30,050 nt of DNA, from contig CAZLZZ010000021.1 in assembly GCA_964564165.1 (NCBI GenBank), forward strand, positions 1 through 30,050, written 5' to 3'. How positions within the stretch are numbered: the first letter of the stretch is position 1; the number at the start of each line of letters is the position of its first letter. The position numbers were made by a program, and so were the translations under genes. The stretch is from NORP309 sp964564165. Lineage in GTDB: Bacteria; Pseudomonadota; Gammaproteobacteria; Xanthomonadales; Marinicellaceae. This document shows positions 1-9,176 of the stretch, piece by piece. The notes below the pieces were generated by a model that did no database searches, was not told where the DNA came from, and saw only the letters and a program-made list of their open reading frames with translations.

Positions 1-1190
1 TAGCCTGCTCTCAAAATCAAACCGTCGTTGTATTCCCACTCATAGCCGGCTTTAACAACAGTCATGTCATTGTAACCAAAACCAAAACCGTTGCTACCAC
101 CACCACAGCCAGGGCCTGATGCAGCAAGTGAACCTGTAAATAAGAAGGCATTTAAGGCATCAAAACACTGACCACCAGTTAATGGCGTAAGATCATTACC
201 AATTGCCGCAATATCGCTGTAATTGATGCGCTGAAAATCTGCCACAAATATGCCTTTTTCACCGACATCTGCAGAAATACCGAACGTCCAAGTTTCAGGG
301 ATATCAAAATCACCGCCTTCAGCAAACAATCCTCTGTATTCGTCGAATTCACTCATCTGCATTTCTGATTGGTAAGATGCCCCAAATCTAATGCCATCTG
401 ATATTTTGCTGTTAAATCCGACTTTGAAACCATACCCACCAGAAGTTGCAAAGCCATTGTTTGTTAATTGTTCTGGGAAATTGGTCACTCCTGCAAAAGC
501 ACCTAAACCTGTGGCTTTAAATCTTTGGAACACCCCCATTAAACTGATGCCTATTGAGGAATCATCCCCTACTTTTCTAGCATAGGTAGGTGCGACAAAT
601 AATTGCATTAAATCAATGCCCAGTGTACCACCGCCAAACGTACCTGGAGCTGTAACAATTGTGCCTGTGCCTGGATTAAAGATATTGGCTGTTCCACCTT
701 GATATTCTGTATTCATTCCACCGTTGCCATAAACCATAACTCCAAAAGAAGAACGATCTGTTAACATCTTATTCCAACCAAAGCTCGGTACAGGAAACAC
801 TTGATTTTCTGATTTGATATTTTGCTCCCCAATTGAGAACGGTAACTGACAAGGAGCAACACCAGGAGCGCTACAACTTGGAATCACGCCAATCGGAGCA
901 AAACCATTGGGCAATGCTGGAGCGCCTTCTACTTTGTATGCTCTATCAGGATTAAATAGATTCAAGCCTAAGTCCCAACGATCACCAGCAAAAACCATAT
1001 TTGCAGGGTTGGTAGCACCAGCCAATGAATCAATATTTTTCACTTTTGCAACACCGGCACCAGCTAAACCAGCTTCGGTTTGTGAATAGGCATGAGCAAA
1101 ATAGCCATTGGTAGCAGAAACAGATCCTGCCATTGTTAAAGATGCAGTAATGGCCGCTGCCAATAAAGTATTTTTGTTAAAAATTTTCAT
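1..1190 (-). CDS. FadL/OmpP1/TodX-family outer membrane transport protein, 3' end beyond window
   Basis: Read on the minus strand from the ATG at 1190, the frame stays open to base 1 (396 codons seen), so the C-terminus lies outside the window. The N-terminus is a clear signal peptide (MKIFNKNTLLAAAITAS..SVSA), and the mature protein begins TNGYFAHAYSQ, like the start of mature FadL proteins. An early segment, GLAGAGVAKVKNIDSLAGATNPANM, fits the OmpP1 family, as do the Gly-rich beta-strand segments and the late YEWEYNDG..LRAG stretch. The family forms 14-strand barrels that take up long-chain fatty acids or other hydrophobic compounds across the outer membrane; the substrate here cannot be told. 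An AGAGGA ribosome site at 1199-1204 lies 8 nt before the ATG and supports this start. Divergent from clpS. The acyl-CoA dehydrogenase at 19807-21561 would be a metabolic partner, but it is distant. Confidence 0.9.
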   Translation of the reverse strand, partial: MKIFNKNTLLAAAITASLTMAGSVSATNGYFAHAYSQTEAGLAGAGVAKVKNIDSLAGATNPANMVFAGDRWDLGLNLFNPDRAYKVEGAPALPNGFAPIGVIPSCSAPGVAPCQLPFSIGEQNIKSENQVFPVPSFGWNKMLTDRSSFGVMVYGNGGMNTEYQGGTANIFNPGTGTIVTAPGTFGGGTLGIDLMQLFVAPTYARKVGDDSSIGISLMGVFQRFKATGLGAFAGVTNFPEQLTNNGFATSGGYGFKVGFNSKISDGIRFGASYQSEMQMSEFDEYRGLFAEGGDFDIPETWTFGISADVGEKGIFVADFQRINYSDIAAIGNDLTPLTGGQCFDALNAFLFTGSLAASGPGCGGGSNGFGFGYNDMTVVKAGYEWEYNDGLILRAG

Positions 1191-1198
1191 TCAATTAA

Positions 1199-1204
1199 TC
1201 CTCT
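1199..1204 (-). promoter_or_regulatory. Ribosome binding site of the FadL-family gene
   Basis: AGAGGA on the minus strand, 8 nt before the ATG at 1190, fixes the start of the FadL-family gene. The rest of 1205-1405 is the AT-rich divergent region shared with clpS. I could not assign -35/-10 boxes there with confidence. Confidence 0.6.
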
Positions 1205-1405
1205 TGATTGATGTAAAGTTAAGATAGCGTTAAAGGTTAGCTTAATTTGCTTTATTTGTAAACAAATTAGATTAATATTAGTTATTTATAAATTAGCATT
1301 TGGTAATATATAATCTTTAAAACAGTTACTTTTTTTTCAATATGCCTTGATATTTTTACAAAACAGTCCAAAATTGAAGAATCATAACAACCGATTTAAG
1401 CAAAC

Positions 1406-1726
1406 ATGTCAGAAAAAGATTTATCTTGGGACAACCAAACACTGGTTTTCGAAGAAACAGAACAACAAATCAAGGAACCTTCCATGTACAAGGTTCTGAT
1501 TATTAATGACGATTTCACCCCGATGGAATTTGTCATTGATGTACTCACCCGTTTCTTTAGGATGGATCAAGAAAGGGCCACCCAAGTGATGATGCACGTA
1601 CATACCCGCGGCAAAGGATTGTGTGGTATTTTTACCCATGAAATTGCCGAAACAAAGATGATGCAAGCCAATCAATATGCCAAAGACAGTGCTCATCCGT
1701 TGCTTTGTGTTATGGAGAGTGTATAA
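1406..1726 (+). CDS. clpS: ClpS, N-degron adaptor of the ClpAP protease
   Basis: This 106-aa protein matches ClpS in length and layout: a flexible, acidic N-terminal tail of about 25 residues, then the folded core. The N-degron pocket is present with the same numbering as in E. coli ClpS: N34-D35-D36, T38, P39, M40 (motif NDDFTPMEFVIDVL) and H66 in the MHVHTRGKG segment. The end ..HPLLCVME is also typical. ClpS delivers substrates with bulky hydrophobic N-terminal residues to ClpA and blocks SsrA-tagged substrate entry. The stop codon (TAA, 1724-1726) is followed directly by the clpA ATG at 1727, so the pair is almost certainly cotranscribed and translationally coupled. The ribosome site before 1406 is weak (TAAG). 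No clpP is nearby. Confidence 0.97.
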   Translation: MSEKDLSWDNQTLVFEETEQQIKEPSMYKVLIINDDFTPMEFVIDVLTRFFRMDQERATQVMMHVHTRGKGLCGIFTHEIAETKMMQANQYAKDSAHPLLCVMESV

Positions 1727-3994
1727 ATGTTAGACAAAGAATTAGACGACTGTATTAGCAAAATCTATCAATTGGCGATTTTTGACCGCCATGAATTTTT
1801 AACTATGGAACATTTAATGCTCGGCTTGTTAAAAAACACCCAAGTCAATCATGTGTTGGATGCCTTGGATTGCGATATTGATTTGTTAAAAACAGAATTA
1901 GAACAACACATTGAGCAATATGTTGAATGTGTCCCTGAAACAATCGAGTTTTCCCCTCAACCTACTACCGCTTTTCAACGGGTCATGCAACGTGCCATCT
2001 ATTCAGCCCAATCATCCGAGGTTCCGGTGGTCACGGGCGACAGAGTTTTGGTGGCTTTTTTTGAAGAACCTGAATGCTTTGTGGTTTATTTATTGGCAAA
2101 ACAGGGCATAGAGCGTTTTGAGATTGTTAGTTATGTTGCCCATGGCAGTGATTCATCCCTCGAAGAATATGATACTGGCGATTTAGGGGAAGAAGAAAAC
2201 CAACAAGACCCGATCGAAGATTATTTAATTAACCTCAACAAAAAAGCCGAAGAAGGAAAAATAGACCCCTTAATTGGTCGACACAAAGAACTGGAACGGG
2301 TTATACAAATTTTACTTCGAAGAGGCAAAAACAATCCGCTGCTAGTAGGAGAACCAGGAGTGGGCAAAACGGCCGTTGCCGAAGGACTCGCGAAACGCAT
2401 TGTGGACAAAGAAGTGCCGGAATTGATTCAAGAATCCGTGGTTTTTTCATTAGATTTAGGGAATTTATTGGCAGGTACAAAATACCGTGGCGACTTTGAA
2501 AAACGCATGAAAAAAGTCATCAAATACGTTAAAGATATAGAACACTCTATTTTGTTTATCGATGAAATTCACACCATTATTGGTGCAGGATCTGTTTCAG
2601 GTGGCACCATGGATGCTTCAAACATGCTAAAACCTGCTTTAAGCGGCGGTGATTTAAGGTGTATTGGTGCTACCACAGCCCAAGAAGCACGCACCGTATT
2701 TGACAAAGACCGTGCACTGGCAAGACGTTTTCAAAAAGTAGATATTGTGGAACCTAGCATTGCCGAAACCATTGAGATTTTACAAGGATTAAAACCTGAA
2801 TTCGAAAAACACCACAGTGTTAAATACAGCAAAGAATCAATCACCGAGGCGGTAAAATTAACCTCGCGCTATCTCAATGAAAAATTCCTACCCGACAAAG
2901 CCATTGATGCCATTGATGAAGCAGGCTCTTGGCAACGCATTCAAGAAAAAGGGGACACTGCAATTACTGCCTCTGATATCCGAAGAGTTGTTGCTTCTAT
3001 GGCGAAAATTCCACTTAACGACTTAAATGGCGATGACATTCAACGCTTACAGTCTATTGAACGCAATTTAAAAATGGTCATATTTGGACAGGATGAAGCC
3101 ATCAACACACTGACCACGGCCATAAAAATGTCACGCGCTGGCATGGCAAAAGCGGACAAACCGATTGCCAATTTATTGTTTGCAGGGCCAACAGGTGTCG
3201 GCAAAACTGAAGTGGTGAAACAGTTGTCGCATGTATTGAGTCTGAAGTTGTTGCGATTTGATATGTCAGAATATATGGAATCACACAGTATTTCTAGGCT
3301 TATCGGCTCTCCTCCTGGTTATGTTGGGCACGAAGATGGTGGATTGTTGACCGACAAAGTTCATCAGAACCCTCATTCTATTGTACTGTTGGATGAAATA
3401 GAAAAAGCCCATCCAGATATATTCAATGTTCTATTACAGGTAATGGACAGAGGTATGTTAACCGATTCCAACGGCAGAGAAACTGACTTTAGAAATGTCT
3501 TGTTGATCATGACGACTAATGCTGGAGCTGCGGCCCAATCCCGTGATTCGATGGGCTTTACCGAACAAGATAACTCAACAGATTCAACCGAAGCCATTAA
3601 GCGTTTGTTTTCGCCAGAGTTTCGAAATCGTTTAGATTCAACCATACAATTTAAGCATTTGGATACTTCTCATGTGTTGAAAATCGTGGACAAAATCATC
3701 ATTGAATTAGAAGCACAGATGAGCAACAAATCTATTCGGTTTAAACTCAGTATGTCCACAAAACAGTGGTTGGTTAAAAAAGGCTACGACAAAAACATGG
3801 GGGCACGACCCATGCACAGAGCGATTGAAAAGCACGTCAAAAAACCCATTATTGATGATATTTTATTCGGCAAATTAACCAATGGCGGTACGGTTCACGT
3901 CGATGTCATCAATGAACAATTGACCTTCGTGATTAAAAGTGATACGCCGTTGTTGTCGAACGATTCAAAAAAAGAAAGCAAAGAAAAGGCATGA
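1727..3994 (+). CDS. clpA: ClpA, AAA+ unfoldase subunit of ClpAP
   Basis: 755 aa, the usual ClpA length. An N-terminal ClpS-binding double-repeat domain (about 1-145) is followed by a short acidic linker (SLEEYDTGDLGEEENQQ). The D1 AAA+ module has Walker A GEPGVGKT at 208-215 and Walker B with DEIHT. The D2 module has Walker A GPTGVGKT at 487-494, a DEIEKAHPDIFN Walker B, and an arginine-finger region SPEFRNRLD. There is no ClpB-type coiled-coil insertion between the modules, which rules out ClpB. ATP hydrolysis drives unfolding and translocation of substrates into ClpP in the cytoplasm. The gene starts immediately after the clpS stop. The extreme C-terminus (SKKESKEKA) is basic and probably disordered. 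The next gene on the right is convergent, after 77 bases with no obvious hairpin terminator. Confidence 0.97.
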   Translation: MLDKELDDCISKIYQLAIFDRHEFLTMEHLMLGLLKNTQVNHVLDALDCDIDLLKTELEQHIEQYVECVPETIEFSPQPTTAFQRVMQRAIYSAQSSEVPVVTGDRVLVAFFEEPECFVVYLLAKQGIERFEIVSYVAHGSDSSLEEYDTGDLGEEENQQDPIEDYLINLNKKAEEGKIDPLIGRHKELERVIQILLRRGKNNPLLVGEPGVGKTAVAEGLAKRIVDKEVPELIQESVVFSLDLGNLLAGTKYRGDFEKRMKKVIKYVKDIEHSILFIDEIHTIIGAGSVSGGTMDASNMLKPALSGGDLRCIGATTAQEARTVFDKDRALARRFQKVDIVEPSIAETIEILQGLKPEFEKHHSVKYSKESITEAVKLTSRYLNEKFLPDKAIDAIDEAGSWQRIQEKGDTAITASDIRRVVASMAKIPLNDLNGDDIQRLQSIERNLKMVIFGQDEAINTLTTAIKMSRAGMAKADKPIANLLFAGPTGVGKTEVVKQLSHVLSLKLLRFDMSEYMESHSISRLIGSPPGYVGHEDGGLLTDKVHQNPHSIVLLDEIEKAHPDIFNVLLQVMDRGMLTDSNGRETDFRNVLLIMTTNAGAAAQSRDSMGFTEQDNSTDSTEAIKRLFSPEFRNRLDSTIQFKHLDTSHVLKIVDKIIIELEAQMSNKSIRFKLSMSTKQWLVKKGYDKNMGARPMHRAIEKHVKKPIIDDILFGKLTNGGTVHVDVINEQLTFVIKSDTPLLSNDSKKESKEKA

Positions 3995-4071
3995 TTTCTA
4001 GATACTATGTTTTGCTAAGTGGTTTTCGTTTAATCAACAAGTTAACATTTGAAACAATATTGTAATGGTAT

Positions 4072-5757
4072 TCAATCATCTGAACAAACATTTGAAAATT
4101 CGGTATTAATTATTCTGTCCATATCTAACTGCCTGGGTATTGATTGCTCGTTGACAGGGTTTATTTGAATGCTAATACCAATGCTGTCACAACTTTGCGG
4201 TTGAATAGTTATCGTCCCAAAACTAATTTGTTCAAAGTCCTGACTTGGGTCATTGGATAAAAACGATCGTCCTTTGAATTCTGCCAAATTAAGGGTTTGT
4301 GAAGGTGCTCCCGTGTTTAATTCAGCACTACCTGCCAACCAAAAAGGTTGTCCATCCCGATAAATATAAAAACTGACAAAGATATACTGGGATGAATCGG
4401 CACGGGTACCAGTATGAATCGACAAACCTTGGGATTGCCATTGCTCACTGACCCACAAGCCTGTTAGCTGAGAAGAAATTATTGGCTGTTCTGAAACTTT
4501 GTAAATGCCTTTATTTCCTGTTATGCGATTTTCCCCATAAGCGTAATAATTTTGTTGACCTCCACCAATAACCGAATTGATATCAACCATTGCATCCTTA
4601 ACGCTGCTTGAAGAAGCAACACCTTCATTTATTTCTATTAACTCATCAATAAGAGCACCCCAAGCAAATCTATCACTCTTCCTAAATACGACAAAATCCT
4701 TATCTTCAGTGCCATATACTGAAAAACTAGAAAGTCGATAATCGTTAATTATATTGACCAGTTGCATAGACTTGTTAAAGACATGCAGCTGAAAAGGATT
4801 TGGCGGTACAGGAGTACACTTTTTATAAACACAAGGCGATCGATAGTAAAGGTACAAGTAATCATCAGTTACCCAAGATGAAGTCATCTCAATTCCCTGC
4901 GCAGTAGAGCTCAGAATAAACTCCTCAGGAATATGCGAATCTCCAGACAATGTGTATAGTCCCCCCAAACCGCCAAAACCGCCTTTTAAAAACAAATAAA
5001 GCTGATTGTTAAAGACAAAAAACTCATCAAAATATCTGTTCTCAGGATTTTCGATTATGGAAACACTGCCCTGTAGATCGATTTTATAATGGGTTGCAAT
5101 ATTGTTCGCGTAATCAAAATGACGATAATAACAACTATCGCCAGATTGCAACACAAACTCTAAAGTATCGGCTTCAATTGGTTCTGAGTCATATTCTAAC
5201 TGTGTAATCTGCGATGATTTGTAAAGATACAACCCTGTAAAAGATAACACGGGATCTTTTGCCCAAAATACTAAATTGTCAGAATCAAAAACACAGACCG
5301 ATGGAACCAATGACATAAGAGTTAAAGGCTGGATATCATAAGTATTAACATCTACACCATCGGTTGTGGCAAAATTTCCAGAGCCTGACAATTTTACAGC
5401 AACCACATTACTCAGTCGGGTATGCATATAAGATGCCTGAATATCTGAAAATTTGCTAGCATTCACTCCATCTGTTTGCCACAATGTACTATTGTCAGAA
5501 CGATTCACAAAAAGAACTGTATTATCGAGTTTTACCAAGTCACTGGCAACTATCTTTTGTCCATTAGACAAAGCCTGAACTGAACCGTTTACAGTTCCAT
5601 CATTAAACCACAAAAAATTATTTTCATCCTGATAAACCAGACGATCATTTACCACTTGTGGGTTATTAACATTTTGGGTTGGCATGCTAATTTGATTAAA
5701 ACTCAATCCAGCATGAACTGATAAACTGATTGACATTAAAAACAGGAAAACTTTCAT
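4072..5757 (-). CDS. Exported protein of unknown function, propeller-like with a C-terminal GLW..W module
   Basis: I do not recognise a named family. The frame extends to 5796, but I place the start at the internal ATG at 5757. It has a GGAG ribosome site 7 nt upstream and gives a proper signal peptide (MKVFLFLMSISLSVHA^GLSF) and a 561-aa precursor. The body has loosely repeated segments such as LWFNDGTVNGS, LWQTDGVNAS and FATTDGVDVNTYD. These resemble the LWxTDGT repeats of secreted beta-propeller-like proteins. From about residue 430 a separate module starts (LTGLWVSEQWQSQGLSIHTG..GQPFWLAG..). It recalls a C-terminal beta domain common in secreted proteins of related gammaproteobacteria, often containing GxWxxP..GxG and WYxY..GQPxW patterns. 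It ends with paired cysteines (SCDSIG, NVCSDD). Periplasmic, surface or secreted location is likely; T2SS export is possible. Confidence 0.75.
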   Translation of the reverse strand: MKVFLFLMSISLSVHAGLSFNQISMPTQNVNNPQVVNDRLVYQDENNFLWFNDGTVNGSVQALSNGQKIVASDLVKLDNTVLFVNRSDNSTLWQTDGVNASKFSDIQASYMHTRLSNVVAVKLSGSGNFATTDGVDVNTYDIQPLTLMSLVPSVCVFDSDNLVFWAKDPVLSFTGLYLYKSSQITQLEYDSEPIEADTLEFVLQSGDSCYYRHFDYANNIATHYKIDLQGSVSIIENPENRYFDEFFVFNNQLYLFLKGGFGGLGGLYTLSGDSHIPEEFILSSTAQGIEMTSSWVTDDYLYLYYRSPCVYKKCTPVPPNPFQLHVFNKSMQLVNIINDYRLSSFSVYGTEDKDFVVFRKSDRFAWGALIDELIEINEGVASSSSVKDAMVDINSVIGGGQQNYYAYGENRITGNKGIYKVSEQPIISSQLTGLWVSEQWQSQGLSIHTGTRADSSQYIFVSFYIYRDGQPFWLAGSAELNTGAPSQTLNLAEFKGRSFLSNDPSQDFEQISFGTITIQPQSCDSIGISIQINPVNEQSIPRQLDMDRIINTEFSNVCSDD

Positions 5758-5764
5758 TTTATTG

Positions 5765-5768
5765 CTCC
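5765..5768 (-). promoter_or_regulatory. GGAG ribosome binding site deciding the start at 5757
   Basis: GGAG read on the minus strand, 7 nt before the ATG at 5757. The alternative upstream start at 5796 would put 13 polar/aromatic residues in front of the signal peptide and has no comparable site. Confidence 0.7.
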
Positions 5769-5920
5769 ATAAATAAATAAAAAGAGGACTAGTCAAGCAA
5801 TTTTATTTTGATTAAAGGTTATTATAAAATGTGTCAAATATTACAATACATCCAAGAAATCTGGTTAAAAAAACCAAAACCGTCCTTATGACCACTGTAG
5901 TTTAGCATATTGAACTTAAA

Positions 5921-6097
5921 AAAAACAGCCCCAGGAGCTTTTGTCCGAGAATAGAAACCGTAGCGAAGGAAAGCTGAATTGAGGGCTGTTTTCGATGATT
6001 TGAGGCGAATAGCAGGGCTATTTAACGAGAATCAGCGGAAAAGAGCACCACAACAGGTTTTCTGCAGTAGGTTTTCTATTCTCAGTCAAGCTCTTAG
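5921..6097. repeat. Intergenic element with two overlapping inverted-repeat systems, possible MITE or structured 3' RNA
   Basis: Outer imperfect inverted repeats are 5932-5959 and 6070-6097. Both contain GAGCTT, a 4-6 nt spacer, then GAGAATAGAAA(A)CC when the right arm is reverse-complemented. A second pair overlaps the first: AAAAACAGCCC at 5921-5931 and GGGCTGTTTT at 5983-5992. A short hairpin AATAGC-AGG-GCTATT lies at 6009-6023. The right arm ends at the base before the stop codon of the 90-aa gene. Read on the minus strand, the last arm is GGGGCTG followed by eight T, which looks like a terminator for that gene, though with a loop of about 50 nt. I see no target-site duplication, so mobility is not shown. 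Confidence 0.5.
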
Positions 6098-6370
6098 TTA
6101 TGAATACACCTCTTGAGTTATTAAATTGGCACCCACAACAAACACCAACACAAAACTGAACACAAAGAAGACCAGTCCCAATAATTGCCCCACAAAACTG
6201 AACCAGTATTTGTAATTGATGTTATAACTTTGAATGATTGGATAGCTCAGTGTGATTACCAAAGAACTTAGCATGGCGACCAAAGTGAATTTAATCGGCA
6301 AAAGGGTACTTAAACTCACCACTGCTAACATGATTAAGGCTGGAATGATTTTTGTTTTGTGTGCAAACAT
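6098..6370 (-). CDS. Small hydrophobic membrane protein, unknown function
   Basis: 90 aa, mostly hydrophobic, with no recognised family. Three membrane segments are likely (about 9-27, 28-47 and 57-82), joined by a short polar stretch QSYNINYKYW. The N-terminus MFAHKTK is positively charged, consistent with it staying in the cytoplasm. The start at 6370 has an AAAGAG ribosome site about 8 nt upstream. The gene is divergent from mrcA across 159 bp, and its stop codon abuts the inverted-repeat element at 5921-6097. ATP synthase-type small subunits or DUF-type small membrane proteins are conceivable, but nothing in the sequence decides it. Confidence 0.6.
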   Translation of the reverse strand: MFAHKTKIIPALIMLAVVSLSTLLPIKFTLVAMLSSLVITLSYPIIQSYNINYKYWFSFVGQLLGLVFFVFSFVLVFVVGANLITQEVYS

Positions 6371-6529
6371 TTTTATACTCTTTGGTTTTAATTGCTGATA
6401 GTTTATTTGTGGCTTTTCTCAAAACATGAGAATCAACTATAAATAAATGTTAAACATTCAAAATAACTCACAAAAAAGCCCACAGATTGAATACAATGGG
6501 TAATTTACACGTTAGCATATATTTCACGC

Positions 6530-9142
6530 ATGAAAAGACTCTTTAAAATTATCTGGTTTTTTACAAAATTGGGTTTGTTCTTCCTTTTGTTGGGCATTGC
6601 CACTTTATACGTGACTTATAAAATCATGGAAAAGGATCTGCCTTCGGTTGAATCTATTAGGGAGTATAAGTTACAAGTTCCTTTGCGTGTGTACACCAAA
6701 GATGGAAAGCTCATTCAAGTGTTTGGAACAAAAAGGCGTTCCCCTGCTGCGCTAGAAGATGTCCCTCAACATCTAATCAATGCCTATATCGCTGGTGAAG
6801 ACGCTAATTTTTATAGCCATTACGGCATTGATCCTAAAGGCATCTTGCGCGCAGTTTGGGAAATCATTACCACTGGCCGAAAGAAAACAGGTGGCTCTAC
6901 CATTACCATGCAATTGACCAGAAATGTGTTTTTAACATTAGATCAAACCTATACCCGAAAACTCAAAGAAATATTTTTGGCGATTAAACTAGAACAAACC
7001 ATCAGCAAAGATGAAATATTGGAACTTTATCTGAATAAAAACCTTTTGGGTCATCGCGCTTATGGAATTGTCGCTGCGGCAGATTTGTATTATGGCAAGA
7101 CTCTAGATGAATTAACTTTAGCAGAAAGTGCCATGTTGGCTGCTCCTCCAAAAGCACCCTCAAGAATCAACCCAATCACTAGTCCAGAAAGGGCTTTGTT
7201 GCGCCGAAACTACATTCTTAGGCGCATGTTGGAACTGGATCACATCACTCAACAAGAGCACGACCAAGCTGTCCAGGAAAAAGACCAAGCAATCAAACAT
7301 GAACCAGCCATTGAACTCAATGCACCGTGGATTGCTGAGATGGTGCGTGCAGAAATGATCAAAAAATTTGGCGATGGTGCCTATTCCGATGGCTATATAG
7401 TTACAACGACAATTGATGCGAGATTACAACAAAGTGCAGAAATGGCTGTTCAAAATGGTTTACAAGCTTATGACAAAAGACATGGCTACCGTGGGGCGAT
7501 TAAACACATTCATTTGAATATTGAGAATGAAAATGAGAGTGATGATAATAATGAAAATAATGACACGCAAGTAATCAGCGAAAAATCAATTAAACAAGCC
7601 ATTGAAAAGATAGCAAAGTTGCCCTCAACAGCAGGTCTACAAGTAGCCCTGGTCACATTTGTAGAAGATGAATCAATGATAAGTCGATTGGTTGATGGAC
7701 AAGATGTCTCCATAAACTTTGAATCTTCGAAATGGGCAAAACCCTATATCACCAATGAAAAAGTCGGAAACCCTCCAAAAACCATGCACGACATAGCCAA
7801 AACTGGCGATGTGGTGATGGTAAAACGCAATTCATTGGGTGATTTTGTACTGGCTCAGATCCCAAGAGTGCAAGGAGCATTGATTTCTTTGGACCCCAAT
7901 AATGGCGGAATTAACGCACTGATCGGAGGGTTTGCTTACAGCTTAAGCAAATTTAACCGAGTGACCCAAGCCAAAAGACAACCGGGTTCAGGTTTCAAAC
8001 CTATCCTGTATTCTGGTGCAATCCAAGCGGGAGTAACCGCCTCTACCTTAATCAATGATGCGCCCATTGTTTTTGATGATGACAAACTGGAAGCAGCATG
8101 GCGACCACAAAACTACATGAAAAAATTCTATGGTCCGACTCGATTAAGAGAAGGCCTTGTCCGTTCTAGAAACTTGGTTTCTATTCGGGTACTGGATAGA
8201 ATTGGCATAGATCAAGGCAGAAATCACATGCTTAAATTTGGCTTTGATCCAAGTGATATACCTAGAAATTTATCCATTTCTTTGGGCAGCCCAAATGTAA
8301 CACCCATGTCAATGGCTCGGGCTTTTTCTGTATTTGCCAATGGTGGATATTTGGTCGAACCTTACTTAATTCAGACCATTACCAATCAAGATGGTGAAGT
8401 AATTTATGAAAAAGGAAAAGTGATTTTATGTGATAATTGTGATGAAAAACTGGCTCAAATTGAAATACAAAATAAAGCACGTAATAAAGTACAAAACATA
8501 GAACAAATTGAAACACAAAACAAAGCTCAAACTGAACCTCAAAAGAACGAACTTGAAATAAGCACCGAATGGAAAACTATTGAACAACCCGACCTTCATG
8601 TTGAAACAACCAAAGAAACCCCTGAAGTTCCAAGCATTGTTTTTCCACCTAGAATCATCAGTGCCGCCAATCAATTCATTCTTGAGTCTTTCATGAAAGA
8701 TGTCATTAAACAAGGTACAGGCAGAAAAGCATTAACACTGAAACGCCGCGATTTAGCGGGCAAAACAGGCACCTCAAATGAACAAATGGATGCTTGGTTC
8801 AATGGTTACCAAAGAAATATTGTCACCCATACTTGGATTGGATTTGATACACCTGAACCCATGGGGCGCGCAGAAACTGGAGGTGGAGCAGCGCTGCCTA
8901 TTTGGATTGACTTTATGCGTGTGGCTTTAGAACAATTCCCCGAATACAAACGACCCATTCCCGCAGGGCTAGTTGCTGCAAAAATTGATAGGAAAACAGG
9001 GCTATTGGCTGCTTCTCACAACCCCGACACCTTGCTTGAATATTTCATAGCAGGCAATCTTCCAGAAGAAGAAAGCACTAGAAATCAAGCCACTGAAATT
9101 GATGATGAGCTGGTTGATGAACTGGTTGATGATCTGTTTTAA
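6530..9142 (+). CDS. mrcA: Penicillin-binding protein 1A, bifunctional glycosyltransferase/transpeptidase
   Basis: 870 aa class A PBP anchored by one N-terminal membrane segment (about 8-31). The GT51 glycosyltransferase domain has the catalytic Glu at E90 in GEDANFYSHYGID, and GGSTITMQLTRN at 121-132. The transpeptidase domain carries S487-G-F-K490 (active-site serine), S546-R-N548 and K745-T-G747. It polymerises lipid II and crosslinks peptidoglycan in the periplasm. An OB-like domain between the two catalytic domains marks it as PBP1A rather than 1B or 1C. Two low-complexity insertions stand out: an Asn/Glu/Asp-rich stretch around 327-345, and a Gln/Lys/Glu/Asn-rich stretch around 637-690 just after a CDNC pair. 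The gene stands alone. The divergent neighbour is not pilM, unlike the common mrcA-pilMNOPQ arrangement in gammaproteobacteria. Confidence 0.96.
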   Translation: MKRLFKIIWFFTKLGLFFLLLGIATLYVTYKIMEKDLPSVESIREYKLQVPLRVYTKDGKLIQVFGTKRRSPAALEDVPQHLINAYIAGEDANFYSHYGIDPKGILRAVWEIITTGRKKTGGSTITMQLTRNVFLTLDQTYTRKLKEIFLAIKLEQTISKDEILELYLNKNLLGHRAYGIVAAADLYYGKTLDELTLAESAMLAAPPKAPSRINPITSPERALLRRNYILRRMLELDHITQQEHDQAVQEKDQAIKHEPAIELNAPWIAEMVRAEMIKKFGDGAYSDGYIVTTTIDARLQQSAEMAVQNGLQAYDKRHGYRGAIKHIHLNIENENESDDNNENNDTQVISEKSIKQAIEKIAKLPSTAGLQVALVTFVEDESMISRLVDGQDVSINFESSKWAKPYITNEKVGNPPKTMHDIAKTGDVVMVKRNSLGDFVLAQIPRVQGALISLDPNNGGINALIGGFAYSLSKFNRVTQAKRQPGSGFKPILYSGAIQAGVTASTLINDAPIVFDDDKLEAAWRPQNYMKKFYGPTRLREGLVRSRNLVSIRVLDRIGIDQGRNHMLKFGFDPSDIPRNLSISLGSPNVTPMSMARAFSVFANGGYLVEPYLIQTITNQDGEVIYEKGKVILCDNCDEKLAQIEIQNKARNKVQNIEQIETQNKAQTEPQKNELEISTEWKTIEQPDLHVETTKETPEVPSIVFPPRIISAANQFILESFMKDVIKQGTGRKALTLKRRDLAGKTGTSNEQMDAWFNGYQRNIVTHTWIGFDTPEPMGRAETGGGAALPIWIDFMRVALEQFPEYKRPIPAGLVAAKIDRKTGLLAASHNPDTLLEYFIAGNLPEEESTRNQATEIDDELVDELVDDLF

Positions 9143-9176
9143 ACTTTATTATTAACCCTGCGGCATAATACCGATT

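Noticed and set aside
5758..5796. Longer start for the exported hypothetical protein
   Set aside because: It puts a polar/aromatic extension before the signal peptide, and the GGAG site serves the ATG at 5757.
5932..6097. Calling the element at 5932-6097 a proven MITE
   Set aside because: Arms are imperfect and no target-site duplication flanks them, so only a candidate status is given.
6481..6529. Sigma-70 promoter for mrcA (TTGAAT and TATATT)
   Set aside because: The spacing of 25 bp between the boxes is too long.
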